Assembly (NCBI GenBank): GCA_964563465.1
Contig: CAZLVZ010000023.1
Coordinates: 1 to 8,078 of the forward strand
Direction: 5' to 3'
DNA length: 8,078 bases
Source: JAYENY01 sp964563465
GTDB lineage: Bacteria; Patescibacteriota; Minisyncoccia; Minisyncoccales; PEYH01
This document shows positions 1-6,667 of the stretch, one piece after another. The position numbers and the translations under genes were made by a program. How positions within the stretch are numbered: the first letter of the stretch is position 1; every line of letters begins with the position of its first letter. The notes under the pieces were generated by a model. The model saw only the letters and a program-made list of their open reading frames with translations, had not been told where the DNA came from and did no database searches.

Positions 1-1697
1 GAAGAAGCAATGTATGTGTTATCTATTGCATTGCCATTCCATGTGGCTCCGGTGATTACGCCCAAGGTAGAAGTGCCTACAACATGAAAGGCGGTATCTG
101 GGCTTGTTGTTCCTATTCCCACGCTTCCTGTTGTGTAATAAATATCTGAACCTGATGTTGTCCATTGCCCACCTCCTGACGGAGCAGACCAGTTTATAAC
201 AGACCCATCGCTTGTTAAAACATAGGTGCTTGTTCCGATAGCTAAAGTTCCCATACCTCCTTGAGAGGAGAAATATGGAACACTGCCCGTGGCAGTGGCA
301 GACCAATCTTGTCCTGTGCCTCCGTATTGAGTAGCAATACTATTGCCATTCCAAGTTGCTCCACTGATTACTCCTAAGGTAGAGGTGGCTGTTATGTTAA
401 GGGCTCCTGTGGTAGTAATACTTCCCGTTGTAGATAGATTCCCCGAGGTATCTATTGTTAGTTCATCGTTGGAACCAATAGACATCGGAGAAAGGAAATG
501 AGAAGATGCGTGGACTGTGAGGGTATCTGAAGACTCATTTCCAAGAGTAGTGTTATCTCCAACACTAAAATCCTTTACTGAGCCAGCTCCACTCACACCT
601 AAAGAAGTAAAGCTTCCAAGCCCTCCTACCTGTAGTCCTTGTTGTTCTATGTATATGGGGGCAGAGGAGTGAGTTACTGTTGTTGGAGAAGCTTTGAGTT
701 TCTTAGTAATTGCTTTGAGGTTCTTAATATCTGTCTCCCACTCTTTGATAGTAGCTAATTCTTGTTTGAGTTGTTTCAATTCCTCTGTGCTTGCCAAGTC
801 AATAGTGGTTATTCTTTTTTCAATAATCTCCTTTGGTAATACTTGTGTAACTTGTTGAACTTGTCTGATAATTTCTTTTGTGCTAATGCCGTGCTCTTTT
901 AATTCATTTAACTCTTGCTTAAGAGAAACAATCTGTTGTTCGTTTAGTTCTTGCTGAGATAAAAGATTGTTTAAGGAGTTAAGCTTGGCATCTGTGATAA
1001 GGGTATGATTAATATCTTTATCTTGAACAACTGTTTCTGGCTTGGAGACAAAGAGAGTTCCGAGTCTTTCTCTTAGCCATCCAAAGTAGGAGGCAAAAAC
1101 ATTGCCTGTTTCCTGCCAGACAGTAGTTGGATATATTATCGCAGCTTGTTGTTTTAGCCCTGAAGATATTTGAAAAGATTGATTGAGAACCAAGCTTACA
1201 TCTTCTCCGCTGTTTTTAATTTCTTTTGTTATTGTCTTTAGGGATAGAATAGAGGCATTGGTAATCTCCGAGAAAACTTCCTTTGTGTCGTTGAACGCTC
1301 CAGAGAAACCTCCTCGCCCAAAAGCAATGGAAGAAATGAGAACTAAAAATGCTAAGGCGAGTGTCATGCCAAATCTTAATGTGGTTGTTTCTTTTTTGGA
1401 TATTTTTAATTGATGCTCTTTTACAACTTTTTTAGATTCTATCGTTTGAGTGTTTACAGCTACTTGTTCTAAGTCTTTCTTTCCAATTTTTTCCTCAAGC
1501 TCTTTTCTGTAATCTTGAGCGTCTGCAGTATATTTATCAACCCACTCTTTCTTAGTTGCCCAATTCCTACCCAATTTAATTGCTTTAAGTTTTCCTTGTC
1601 TAGCGCGCAAACTTAAATACTCCTGCGAATACGGAGAATTTTCGGCTGCCTTGGCTAATGAGATGTATTCTTCTTGATATTTAGAATCTTCTTTCAT
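1..1697 (-). CDS. HTH domain, membrane anchor and tail-fibre-like surface protein (partial, C-terminus outside window)
   Basis: This frame stays open for 565 codons from ATG at 1697 and leaves the window without a stop, so the protein is C-terminally incomplete. An in-frame TAG lies two codons upstream of the ATG, which fixes the 5' limit. Residues about 11-56 resemble a MerR/excisionase-type helix-turn-helix: an alanine-rich first helix, then 'YSQEYLSLRARQGKLKAIKL' and the GRNW turn (43-46). A lysine-rich stretch precedes one hydrophobic helix (about 107-126, TLRFGMTLALAFLVLISSIAF without charges after R108), giving a predicted N-in/C-out topology. Residues about 225-335 are Leu/Gln/Glu/Lys-rich and look like coiled coil. 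From about 336 on the sequence is Gly/Ser/Thr-rich and phage-tail-fibre-like, with GIGTTSPDTAFHV and a repeated ATWNGN motif. I infer a cell-surface fibre or adhesin. The function is unknown, and an S74-type chaperone domain beyond the window edge is possible but unseen. Confidence 0.85.
   Translation of the reverse strand, partial: MKEDSKYQEEYISLAKAAENSPYSQEYLSLRARQGKLKAIKLGRNWATKKEWVDKYTADAQDYRKELEEKIGKKDLEQVAVNTQTIESKKVVKEHQLKISKKETTTLRFGMTLALAFLVLISSIAFGRGGFSGAFNDTKEVFSEITNASILSLKTITKEIKNSGEDVSLVLNQSFQISSGLKQQAAIIYPTTVWQETGNVFASYFGWLRERLGTLFVSKPETVVQDKDINHTLITDAKLNSLNNLLSQQELNEQQIVSLKQELNELKEHGISTKEIIRQVQQVTQVLPKEIIEKRITTIDLASTEELKQLKQELATIKEWETDIKNLKAITKKLKASPTTVTHSSAPIYIEQQGLQVGGLGSFTSLGVSGAGSVKDFSVGDNTTLGNESSDTLTVHASSHFLSPMSIGSNDELTIDTSGNLSTTGSITTTGALNITATSTLGVISGATWNGNSIATQYGGTGQDWSATATGSVPYFSSQGGMGTLAIGTSTYVLTSDGSVINWSAPSGGGQWTTSGSDIYYTTGSVGIGTTSPDTAFHVVGTSTLGVITGATWNGNAIDNTYIAS
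24..383 (-). repeat. Two-copy internal fibre repeat, 312-base period
   Basis: Residues 439-454 and 543-558 of the surface protein are near-identical 16-mers. Each reads STLGVI, then S or T, then GATWNGN, then S or A, then I. They lie exactly 104 residues apart. The codons differ at several third positions, so the similarity is kept at protein level rather than by a recent DNA duplication. The segment between them carries GTGQDW, SVPYFSS and GIGTTSP motifs of the kind seen in trimeric phage tail fibres and related bacterial surface proteins. More units probably follow beyond position 1. Confidence 0.75.
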
Positions 1698-1718
1698 CTT
1701 CTAGTCTTAGTGGTTATC

Positions 1719-1754
1719 CGATATACTATTTTTATTGTTATACATAGTATATCG
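1719..1754. promoter_or_regulatory. Perfect 11-bp inverted repeat in the leader of the surface-protein gene
   Basis: CGATATACTAT (1719-1729) and ATAGTATATCG (1744-1754) are exact reverse complements separated by 14 A/T-rich bases. The element begins 22 bases upstream of the ATG at 1697 and lies downstream of both terminators. It is therefore in the only place where this gene's own promoter can be. A TATACT hexamer on the minus strand (1751-1746) lies inside one arm and could be a -10 box; no convincing -35 is visible. An operator overlapping the promoter, or a hairpin in the 5' leader, would both fit. The symmetry is certain; the role is inferred. Confidence 0.5.
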
Positions 1755-1772
1755 TATGCTTATTTTCCCAAG

Positions 1773-1794
1773 AAAAAAGCCCTTGGTCAAGGGC
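1773..1794 (-). terminator. Intrinsic terminator, distal copy
   Basis: On the minus strand GCCCTT, a GACC loop and AAGGGC form a 6-bp stem followed immediately by six T residues. This is a standard rho-independent arrangement for minus-strand transcription only, since no T tract follows on the plus strand. It repeats the terminator at 1878-1898 almost exactly. It would stop read-through before the surface-protein gene at 1697. Confidence 0.75.
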
Positions 1795-1832
1795 AATACT
1801 GTGGATAACTAAAAGCGTCTCTTTCCCCATAC

Positions 1833-1869
1833 CCGCCCCCGCCCTCCCTGCTGGAGAGGACGGGGGCGG
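1833..1869. repeat. GC-rich interspersed palindrome, copy A
   Basis: CGCCCCCG (1834-1841) pairs with CGGGGGCG (1861-1868), C1833 pairs with G1869, and CCTC (1843-1846) pairs with GAGG (1856-1859). One C/A mismatch interrupts the stem and the nine-base apex is CCTGCTGGA. The same plan occurs at 5525-5557 and 6668-6702. No T tract follows on either strand, so it is not a simple intrinsic terminator. It stands out sharply against the A/T-rich surroundings. Confidence 0.85.
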
Positions 1870-1877
1870 AGAGGAAT

Positions 1878-1898
1878 AAAAAGCCCTTGGTCAAGGGC
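1878..1898 (-). terminator. Intrinsic terminator downstream of rodA
   Basis: On the minus strand the hairpin GCCCTT-GACC-AAGGGC is followed by five T residues. It begins about 50 bases after the rodA stop codon and is the first terminator met by transcription through the pilin-ligA-rodA unit. This supports ending the operon here. Confidence 0.75.
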
Positions 1899-1947
1899 AA
1901 TACTGCGGATAACTTAAGCGATTGTTTGTAATCAAGAATTAATGCTT

Positions 1948-3036
1948 TTAGCCATTTATTTTAATGTTTTGAAGAATGCCTATTGCAATGAAAATTGCTA
2001 TTAAAAACGAACCTCCGTAGCTGACAAAAGGCAAAGGAATGCCAATTACTGGCAAAAATCCAATATTTGTCCCAATGTTGATAAAAAACTGGACTATCAC
2101 GATGAGTCCAACACCCAAAGCAAAAAGCCGTGAAAAATTGTTATGAGTAAGCAATGCTATTCTAATAACCCGCCAGAAAAAGAACAAAAACAAAAGAGAT
2201 AGAATAAAAATAGACAAAAATCCAAATTCTTCTGCGATTGCGGAGAAAATAAAATCGGTCTGTGGCTCGGACAAAAAGCCATATTGCGTTTGTGACCCTT
2301 GACCAAAGCCCCTGCCTAAAAGACCACCATTACCAATAGCAATTTTTGCTTGTTTTTGACTCCAGCCAACCGCTAATGGTTCATATTCGGGCGTAGCAAA
2401 ACTAATAATTCGTTCTTTTTGATATCCTTTGAGTAAAAACATCCAAGAAAAAGAAAATAAAAGGATAGCACAAAATGCAAGAACTAAAAAATGGCGCAAC
2501 GGAATTCCAGAAACAATTAAAACTCCTATCCATAGTAAGATTAAAACTAAAACAGATCCTAAGTCGGGCTGAAGATATACTAAAAAAGCGGGTATCGCAA
2601 CATAAAGGCCAGAAAGAATAATATGATAAAATCTATACATTTCTATATGACGAATAGAAAAATATTTTGCTAAAAGAACTATCAAAATAATCTTGGTAAA
2701 TTCTACCGGCGAAAAAGCGATTGGTCCAAACTTATACCAACTTCTTGCTCCCCTAATCGGATGATTCCACAACAATAAACCAGCCAAAGAAAATAAACAC
2801 AAAGCATAAAAAACGAGAATTAAATAAGGATTATTTTTGAAATTACGATAATCAAAAAAGGAAACAAGAAGCATAAACAAAAAACTAATTCCTAAAAAAA
2901 TTACTTGTTTTTTAAAATTCAAAAAATCTCCTCCCCTGCCAAAAGAAGAGCTATATAAAGATAAAAGTCCAAAGCCACACATCATAATTGCCGAGGATGA
3001 TAGTAACCAATCAAATTTTTTAAAATGGCTAAACAT
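1948..3036 (-). CDS. rodA: Rod-shape-determining peptidoglycan glycosyltransferase RodA (SEDS family)
   Basis: This 362-residue multi-pass membrane protein polymerises lipid II into glycan strands during lateral wall growth, normally with a class B penicillin-binding protein. SEDS hallmarks appear in order: GARSWYKFG (96-104), EFTKI (112-116), QPDLGS (156-161), KGYQKERI (203-210), a long outside loop with NGGLLGRGFGQG (236-247) and EPQTDFIFS (257-265), then a C-terminal PLPFVSYGG segment. D261 corresponds to the aspartate thought to be catalytic in RodA (E. coli D262). About ten hydrophobic helices are apparent. The QPSE usually seen before the FTK motif reads SPVE here. Length and the extended loop favour RodA over FtsW. 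The ATG follows ligA by 24 A/T-rich bases with no Shine-Dalgarno site. No PBP2, MreB or MreC gene is next to it; two terminators follow. Confidence 0.93.
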   Translation of the reverse strand: MFSHFKKFDWLLSSSAIMMCGFGLLSLYSSSFGRGGDFLNFKKQVIFLGISFLFMLLVSFFDYRNFKNNPYLILVFYALCLFSLAGLLLWNHPIRGARSWYKFGPIAFSPVEFTKIILIVLLAKYFSIRHIEMYRFYHIILSGLYVAIPAFLVYLQPDLGSVLVLILLWIGVLIVSGIPLRHFLVLAFCAILLFSFSWMFLLKGYQKERIISFATPEYEPLAVGWSQKQAKIAIGNGGLLGRGFGQGSQTQYGFLSEPQTDFIFSAIAEEFGFLSIFILSLLFLFFFWRVIRIALLTHNNFSRLFALGVGLIVIVQFFINIGTNIGFLPVIGIPLPFVSYGGSFLIAIFIAIGILQNIKING

Positions 3037-3060
3037 AAATAAAAATTTAAGAAATATTTT

Positions 3061-5100
3061 TTATAAAAGTTTCAAAAAATCTTCTTCAAAAATAACTTTT
3101 ACGCCTAATTTTTTTGCTTTGTTTAATTTGCTTCCCGACTCCCTACCTGCTACTAAAAAATTAGTATTTTTGCTTATTGAGCCCGTGATATTCCCACCCA
3201 ATTCTCTAATGCGTTTCTGTGCCTCCTCTCGTGACATCGCCTTAAGTGTTCCAGTAAAAACAAAACTTTTATTGGCTAATTTATTTCCCTTCTTCGGCGG
3301 TAATATAATATTAATCCCTACCCGTTTAAGTCCTTCAAGTAAATCAATGTTTCTTTTTTCTCTAAACCAGTTATAAACACTTTGCGCTGACACGGAACCA
3401 ATATCAAACATCTCTTCTATCTCTTCAACAGAAGCATTTCTCAAGCCATCTATTCCTCTAAATTTTTCTGCTAAGTCTATTGCTGTCTCCTCTCCGATAT
3501 GACGAATTCCCAATGCATAAATAAAATGAGTTAAAGAAATTGTTTTTGCTTTTTCTATTTCTTTTATTAAATTTTCTGCTGATTTTTCGGCAAATCTTTC
3601 TAAAGAAACAATATCTCCTGCTTTAATTTCAAACAAATCTACTGGCTGATTTATTAATCCTTGAGTAGTCAATTGTTCAATAATCTTAGGACCCAATCCT
3701 CCAATATTAAAACCTTTTTTTGAAACAAAATGCTCTAAAAGTCCTTTCTTTATAGCTGAACAATTTTTATTAGGGCATCGCCAAATAACTTCATTGCCTG
3801 GTTTAACTAATTTTGTTTCACAAATTGGACATTTGGTTGGAAAAGAAAAATTTTTCTCTTTTCCATCTCTTAATTCTTTTAATACCTTAACAACTGCTGG
3901 AATAACATCTCCCGCTTTTTCAATTATAACAGTATCTCCTATTTTAACTCCTAACCTTTTTATTTCATCTTCATTGTGAAGTGTAGCTCGTGTAATAGTT
4001 GAGCCATCTATAGTAACTGGTTTTAATATGGCTACTGGAGTGATAGAGCCAGTTCTACCGACCTGAATTTTTATATCTTTAATCTTGGTGGCTGCCTGTT
4101 TTGATTGAAATTTAAGTGCCCGAATAGCTCGTGGACTTTTTCCCGCAACTCCTAATTTATTAAAAAAAACATTGTTATTTATTAAAACTACTATGCCGTC
4201 AACTTGATATGGTAAAAATTTTCTTTTTTTCTGCGCTTTTTGCCAAAAATCTATAACTTCATCTGTTTTTTTACAAATTTTGCCTTTTTCTACTTTAAAT
4301 CCTAAACAAGAAAGAACTTGATGTTTTTGTGAATGTGTTGATATTCCTATATCGGTCGCCGTATCGGACGGTATATCGTATGCTAAAAACTTTAAATTTC
4401 TTGACGCAGCCAATACGGGATTAAGTTGACGGATAGACCCAGCAGCTAAATTGCGAGGGTTTGCGAATGGTTTTTCTTTATTTTTAAGCCTTTTTTTATT
4501 AATTTCTGCGAAAACAGCTTTTTCCATATATACCTCTCCTCTTATTTCAACTTTATCTTTTTGAATCATATTTTTTAATTGTTTCTCAACTTTTTTATCA
4601 TACAGAGATTTATATAATTGAAGTCGTAGAGGAATGCTTTGAATTGTTTTTATATTTTGAGTAACATCTTCACCCATCTTCCCATCTCCTCTAGTAACTG
4701 CTTTAACTAAAATTCCATTTTCATATATTAAAGCAATTCCAAAACCATCAATCTTTAATTCACAAAAATATTCAAATTCTGTTGTTGATAATAACCGATT
4801 AATATATTCTTGCCATCGTTCAAGCTCCTCTTTCTCAAAAATATCTTCAATAGATAGCATCGGAATATTATGCCTTACTTTCTCAAATTTTTTCAACGGC
4901 TTACCTCCGACTCTTTGAGTCGGAGAATCGGGAGAAAGAAAATCGGGGTATTTTTGTTCTAATTGATATAACTCATGTTTCAAAGAATCAAAAACTGCAT
5001 CGGAAACATCTTGCTTATCTAAGACATGATATAAATAACGGTGATAATTAATCACCTTTTTAAGTTTGTCTATTCTATTTTTTGCAATTTGTTTATCCAT
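3061..5100 (-). CDS. ligA: NAD-dependent DNA ligase LigA
   Basis: This 679-residue protein seals nicks in duplex DNA using NAD+ during replication and repair. It has the full LigA layout. Domain Ia carries YHRYLYHVLD and the PDSPTQRVGG motif (57-66). The adenylation domain has the nucleophile K116 in KIDG, TRGDG (136-140), RGEV (187-190) and FANPRNLAAGS. The OB fold follows with QVGRTG, ATLHNEDE and KAGDVIP. Zinc ligands are C424, C427, C442 and C447; helix-hairpin-helix repeats come next, and a BRCT domain fills about 603-679. One oddity is that nucleotidyltransferase motif IV reads VDGIVVL, with leucine 306 where E. coli has lysine 290. I place the start at 5100: it gives the usual N-terminus and clears the upstream stop by four bases. 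An ATG at 5136 would add 12 residues and overlap the pilin gene. Confidence 0.96.
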   Translation of the reverse strand: MDKQIAKNRIDKLKKVINYHRYLYHVLDKQDVSDAVFDSLKHELYQLEQKYPDFLSPDSPTQRVGGKPLKKFEKVRHNIPMLSIEDIFEKEELERWQEYINRLLSTTEFEYFCELKIDGFGIALIYENGILVKAVTRGDGKMGEDVTQNIKTIQSIPLRLQLYKSLYDKKVEKQLKNMIQKDKVEIRGEVYMEKAVFAEINKKRLKNKEKPFANPRNLAAGSIRQLNPVLAASRNLKFLAYDIPSDTATDIGISTHSQKHQVLSCLGFKVEKGKICKKTDEVIDFWQKAQKKRKFLPYQVDGIVVLINNNVFFNKLGVAGKSPRAIRALKFQSKQAATKIKDIKIQVGRTGSITPVAILKPVTIDGSTITRATLHNEDEIKRLGVKIGDTVIIEKAGDVIPAVVKVLKELRDGKEKNFSFPTKCPICETKLVKPGNEVIWRCPNKNCSAIKKGLLEHFVSKKGFNIGGLGPKIIEQLTTQGLINQPVDLFEIKAGDIVSLERFAEKSAENLIKEIEKAKTISLTHFIYALGIRHIGEETAIDLAEKFRGIDGLRNASVEEIEEMFDIGSVSAQSVYNWFREKRNIDLLEGLKRVGINIILPPKKGNKLANKSFVFTGTLKAMSREEAQKRIRELGGNITGSISKNTNFLVAGRESGSKLNKAKKLGVKVIFEEDFLKLL

Positions 5101-5104
5101 ATTG

Positions 5105-5512
5105 CTATCTTTTAGCTTCAATCGCCCGCTTAACATTATAATAAGTTCCTATGGATTTAATACAATAATATTCACCGGAACATTCGTCTGAAGGAGGAAT
5201 AATCCCTGCTCCTAATGGTAGTGGCACTACATTGGGTTGAGTAATTGATACTTCATATTTATAATCAGCACTACCCAATGAATAGTTATAAAGCCCTCCT
5301 ACCGGTAAGTTCATTTTATAAAGATCGTTAAGAGCTCTTTCAACCCCCGTATCGGCAGCATAAAATGCAAGCACAGAATCCCCTGCTTCTTTCATACTCT
5401 TAATTTGAACTAAAACAATTGAAGTAATACTAAAAACCGTGGCTAAAAGAATAGACATAATTACGATAGAAAAATAAAGCGTGGCTCCTTTTTGATGGTT
5501 ATGCTTAATCAT
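5105..5512 (-). CDS. PilX/GspK-like minor pilin without Glu5
   Basis: This short protein of 135 residues begins with a basic leader ending in QKG (7-9), then ATLYFSIVIMSILLATVFSI, a hydrophobic helix like a pilin N-terminus. The following FYAADTGVERAL (50-61) is typical of PilX and GspK proteins. The residue at mature position 5, usually glutamate, is phenylalanine (F14), as expected for a GspK/PilX-type subunit placed at the pilus tip, which does not need Glu5 to register with a preceding subunit. C111 and C117 near the C-terminus could form a small disulfide loop. It is the last of four consecutive pilin-like genes, and its stop lies four bases before ligA. Family membership rests on the N-terminal third; the rest has no recognisable domain. 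Confidence 0.75.
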   Translation of the reverse strand: MIKHNHQKGATLYFSIVIMSILLATVFSITSIVLVQIKSMKEAGDSVLAFYAADTGVERALNDLYKMNLPVGGLYNYSLGSADYKYEVSITQPNVVPLPLGAGIIPPSDECSGEYYCIKSIGTYYNVKRAIEAKR

Positions 5513-5521
5513 TGTCTTTCT

Positions 5522-5590
5522 CGCCCCCCCGTCCTCCTTGTTGGAGAGGGCGGGGGGTGGGGATTCCTTCCGCCCTGTTGCGGGGACGGG
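5522..5590. repeat. GC-rich interspersed palindrome, copy B, with a second degenerate hairpin
   Basis: The core pairs CCCCCCG (5525-5531) with CGGGGGG (5551-5557) and CCTC (5533-5536) with GAGG (5546-5549), with a T/G pair between them and CTTGTTGGA at the apex. It is followed by a weaker GC-rich hairpin in which CCGCCC (5570-5575) can pair with GGG and CGG around 5583-5589. The element fills most of the 97-base gap between the PilW-like and PilX-like genes, ending just upstream of the PilX-like start. No T tract follows. Confidence 0.8.
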
Positions 5591-5609
5591 AACGGGGCAT
5601 AATTTATTA

Positions 5610-6155
5610 TTAATAATTTACATCTAAGTTTCTCTGAGAAACACTAACTTGAATCTTTAACGGTGGACTGTCTTGACTGTGCGCTTCTATATATATGGTT
5701 ACAAATGGTTGAAGACCATCACCCTGTACTTCTCCCAAAATACTAAATTTAAGATTATCTACAATAATGTCTGAAGAAGTTAATTCAATCGGTGATGGTG
5801 GTAATGGAATCTCTGCCTTTGTTTGAAACTTTATCTTTCCATCTTTTAAAAAGAATTCCTGACAATCACCGTCCTGTAAAGCATTAATAAACTTTATTTT
5901 GTTTTCAATTGCGCTCTCGTAATTTGAACCGCTTGGAATACAAATACCAGTTTTATCTTTTTCTGCCATTCTTAACGCCCGCGTCATATATTCTGCGGCA
6001 TAACTTATTTGCCCTAAAACTTTTTTAGAGCCGAGAACATTTTTCTCAATTCGCAAAGCGGAAACAAAAATACCAATAATAGCAACTATTAAAATACTAA
6101 AAATTCCTACAGTTACAAGAACTTCTATAAGAGTAAAACCTTTGCGTAAAAACAT
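5610..6155 (-). CDS. PilW/GspJ-like minor (pseudo)pilin
   Basis: This 181-residue protein has a class III prepilin signal: a five-residue basic leader, cleavage after G6, then FTLIEVLVTVGIFSILIVAI with Glu5 at E11. The helix continues into AAEYMTRALRMA (53-64), the amphipathic segment common in PilW and GspJ proteins. C72 and C98 may form a disulfide in the globular domain. Most of the rest is predicted beta-rich and ends with VSVSQRNL. The prepilin peptidase at 7298-8071 should process it. The start follows the preceding stop by five bases with no Shine-Dalgarno site, which suggests translational coupling. PilW/GspJ assignment is by N-terminal pattern and gene order; the prepilin call itself is firm. 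Confidence 0.85.
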   Translation of the reverse strand: MFLRKGFTLIEVLVTVGIFSILIVAIIGIFVSALRIEKNVLGSKKVLGQISYAAEYMTRALRMAEKDKTGICIPSGSNYESAIENKIKFINALQDGDCQEFFLKDGKIKFQTKAEIPLPPSPIELTSSDIIVDNLKFSILGEVQGDGLQPFVTIYIEAHSQDSPPLKIQVSVSQRNLDVNY

Positions 6156-6160
6156 TTTAT

Positions 6161-6643
6161 TTAAACATTAAGCCAATTATAAATATCCTGACGAAGAATA
6201 AGTTGATGATTTCCTCCTCCTCTCTTTCTCCAAGATACAGTTATTTCTAATTCTTTATGATCTGGGTCGGCAGTAGAAATAATTTTTACCTTTCTCTTAA
6301 ATTTAGTATCGTCCCCTGATATGTAATTATAAAAATTATCCGGATCCTTTATAAGATATTTATCAGTATAGCTTGCTATGAAAGGGAATATATATTGAAC
6401 TTGATAATCTCCATTAGATAATCCATCGTCCCATAAACTACCATCTAATATATTGGTATCTCTAATGTTTTTTATAACCTCTACTCCTTCTTGTGCTAAG
6501 AGGGCGGCAGTAAAACGAGAATTGCAATACTCAATACTTGAAATGCCTTGCTGAACAGCTATAAAAGCACCGGCAATGCCAACACTAACTACAGAAATAG
6601 TTATTAATAATTCAATGAGAGTAAAGCCCTTTGAAATAATCAT
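6161..6643 (-). CDS. PilV/GspI-like minor (pseudo)pilin
   Basis: This 160-residue protein has a short leader, ISKG, cleaved after G6, then FTLIELLITISVVSVGIAGA with Glu5 at E11. The segment AALLAQEGVEVIKNIRD (46-62) is typical of PilV/GspI-type proteins. The globular part is short, contains an SLWDDG motif and ends in ITVSWRKRGGGNHQLIL, a beta-strand pattern common in minor pilins. Only one cysteine (C40) is present, so no internal disulfide is expected. It lies second among four pilin-like genes, in the order FimT, PilV, PilW, PilX seen in many type IV pilus minor pilin operons. Subfamily is inferred from pattern and order. Confidence 0.85.
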   Translation of the reverse strand: MIISKGFTLIELLITISVVSVGIAGAFIAVQQGISSIEYCNSRFTAALLAQEGVEVIKNIRDTNILDGSLWDDGLSNGDYQVQYIFPFIASYTDKYLIKDPDNFYNYISGDDTKFKRKVKIISTADPDHKELEITVSWRKRGGGNHQLILRQDIYNWLNV

Positions 6644-6667
6644 CGATAATTTTTTTATTTGTTTTAT

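Larger units (their letters stand above)
1774..1914. repeat. 37-base direct repeat pair (1774-1810 and 1878-1914)
   Basis: The two 37-base copies are offset by 104 bases and differ at one position (T1802 versus C1906). Each contains the whole terminator hairpin with its T tract, followed on the plus strand by AATACTG(T/C)GGATAACT. A GC-rich palindrome occupies the 67 bases between the copies. The arrangement looks like a duplicated terminator segment with the palindrome caught inside. Confidence 0.9.

Noticed and set aside
19..306. A 95-codon minus-strand open frame
   Set aside because: It is an out-of-frame shadow of the surface-protein gene; the true frame runs open from 1697 to the window edge and has fibre-like motifs.
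1183..1413. A 76-codon plus-strand open frame
   Set aside because: Antisense to the HTH/transmembrane part of the surface-protein gene; no recognisable motif or start context.
1774..1914. CRISPR array or attachment site made of the 37-base repeats
   Set aside because: There are only two copies, each is explained as a terminator, the spacer is a palindrome found elsewhere, and no cas or integrase gene is present.
3119..3979. Two plus-strand open frames (3119-3376 and 3794-3979)
   Set aside because: Both are antisense to ligA, within its BRCT and zinc/OB regions whose minus-strand protein is clearly conserved.
5101..5136. Upstream ATG for ligA at 5136
   Set aside because: It would overlap the pilin gene by 32 bases and add a non-conserved 12-residue leader; the ATG at 5100 gives the usual LigA N-terminus and length.
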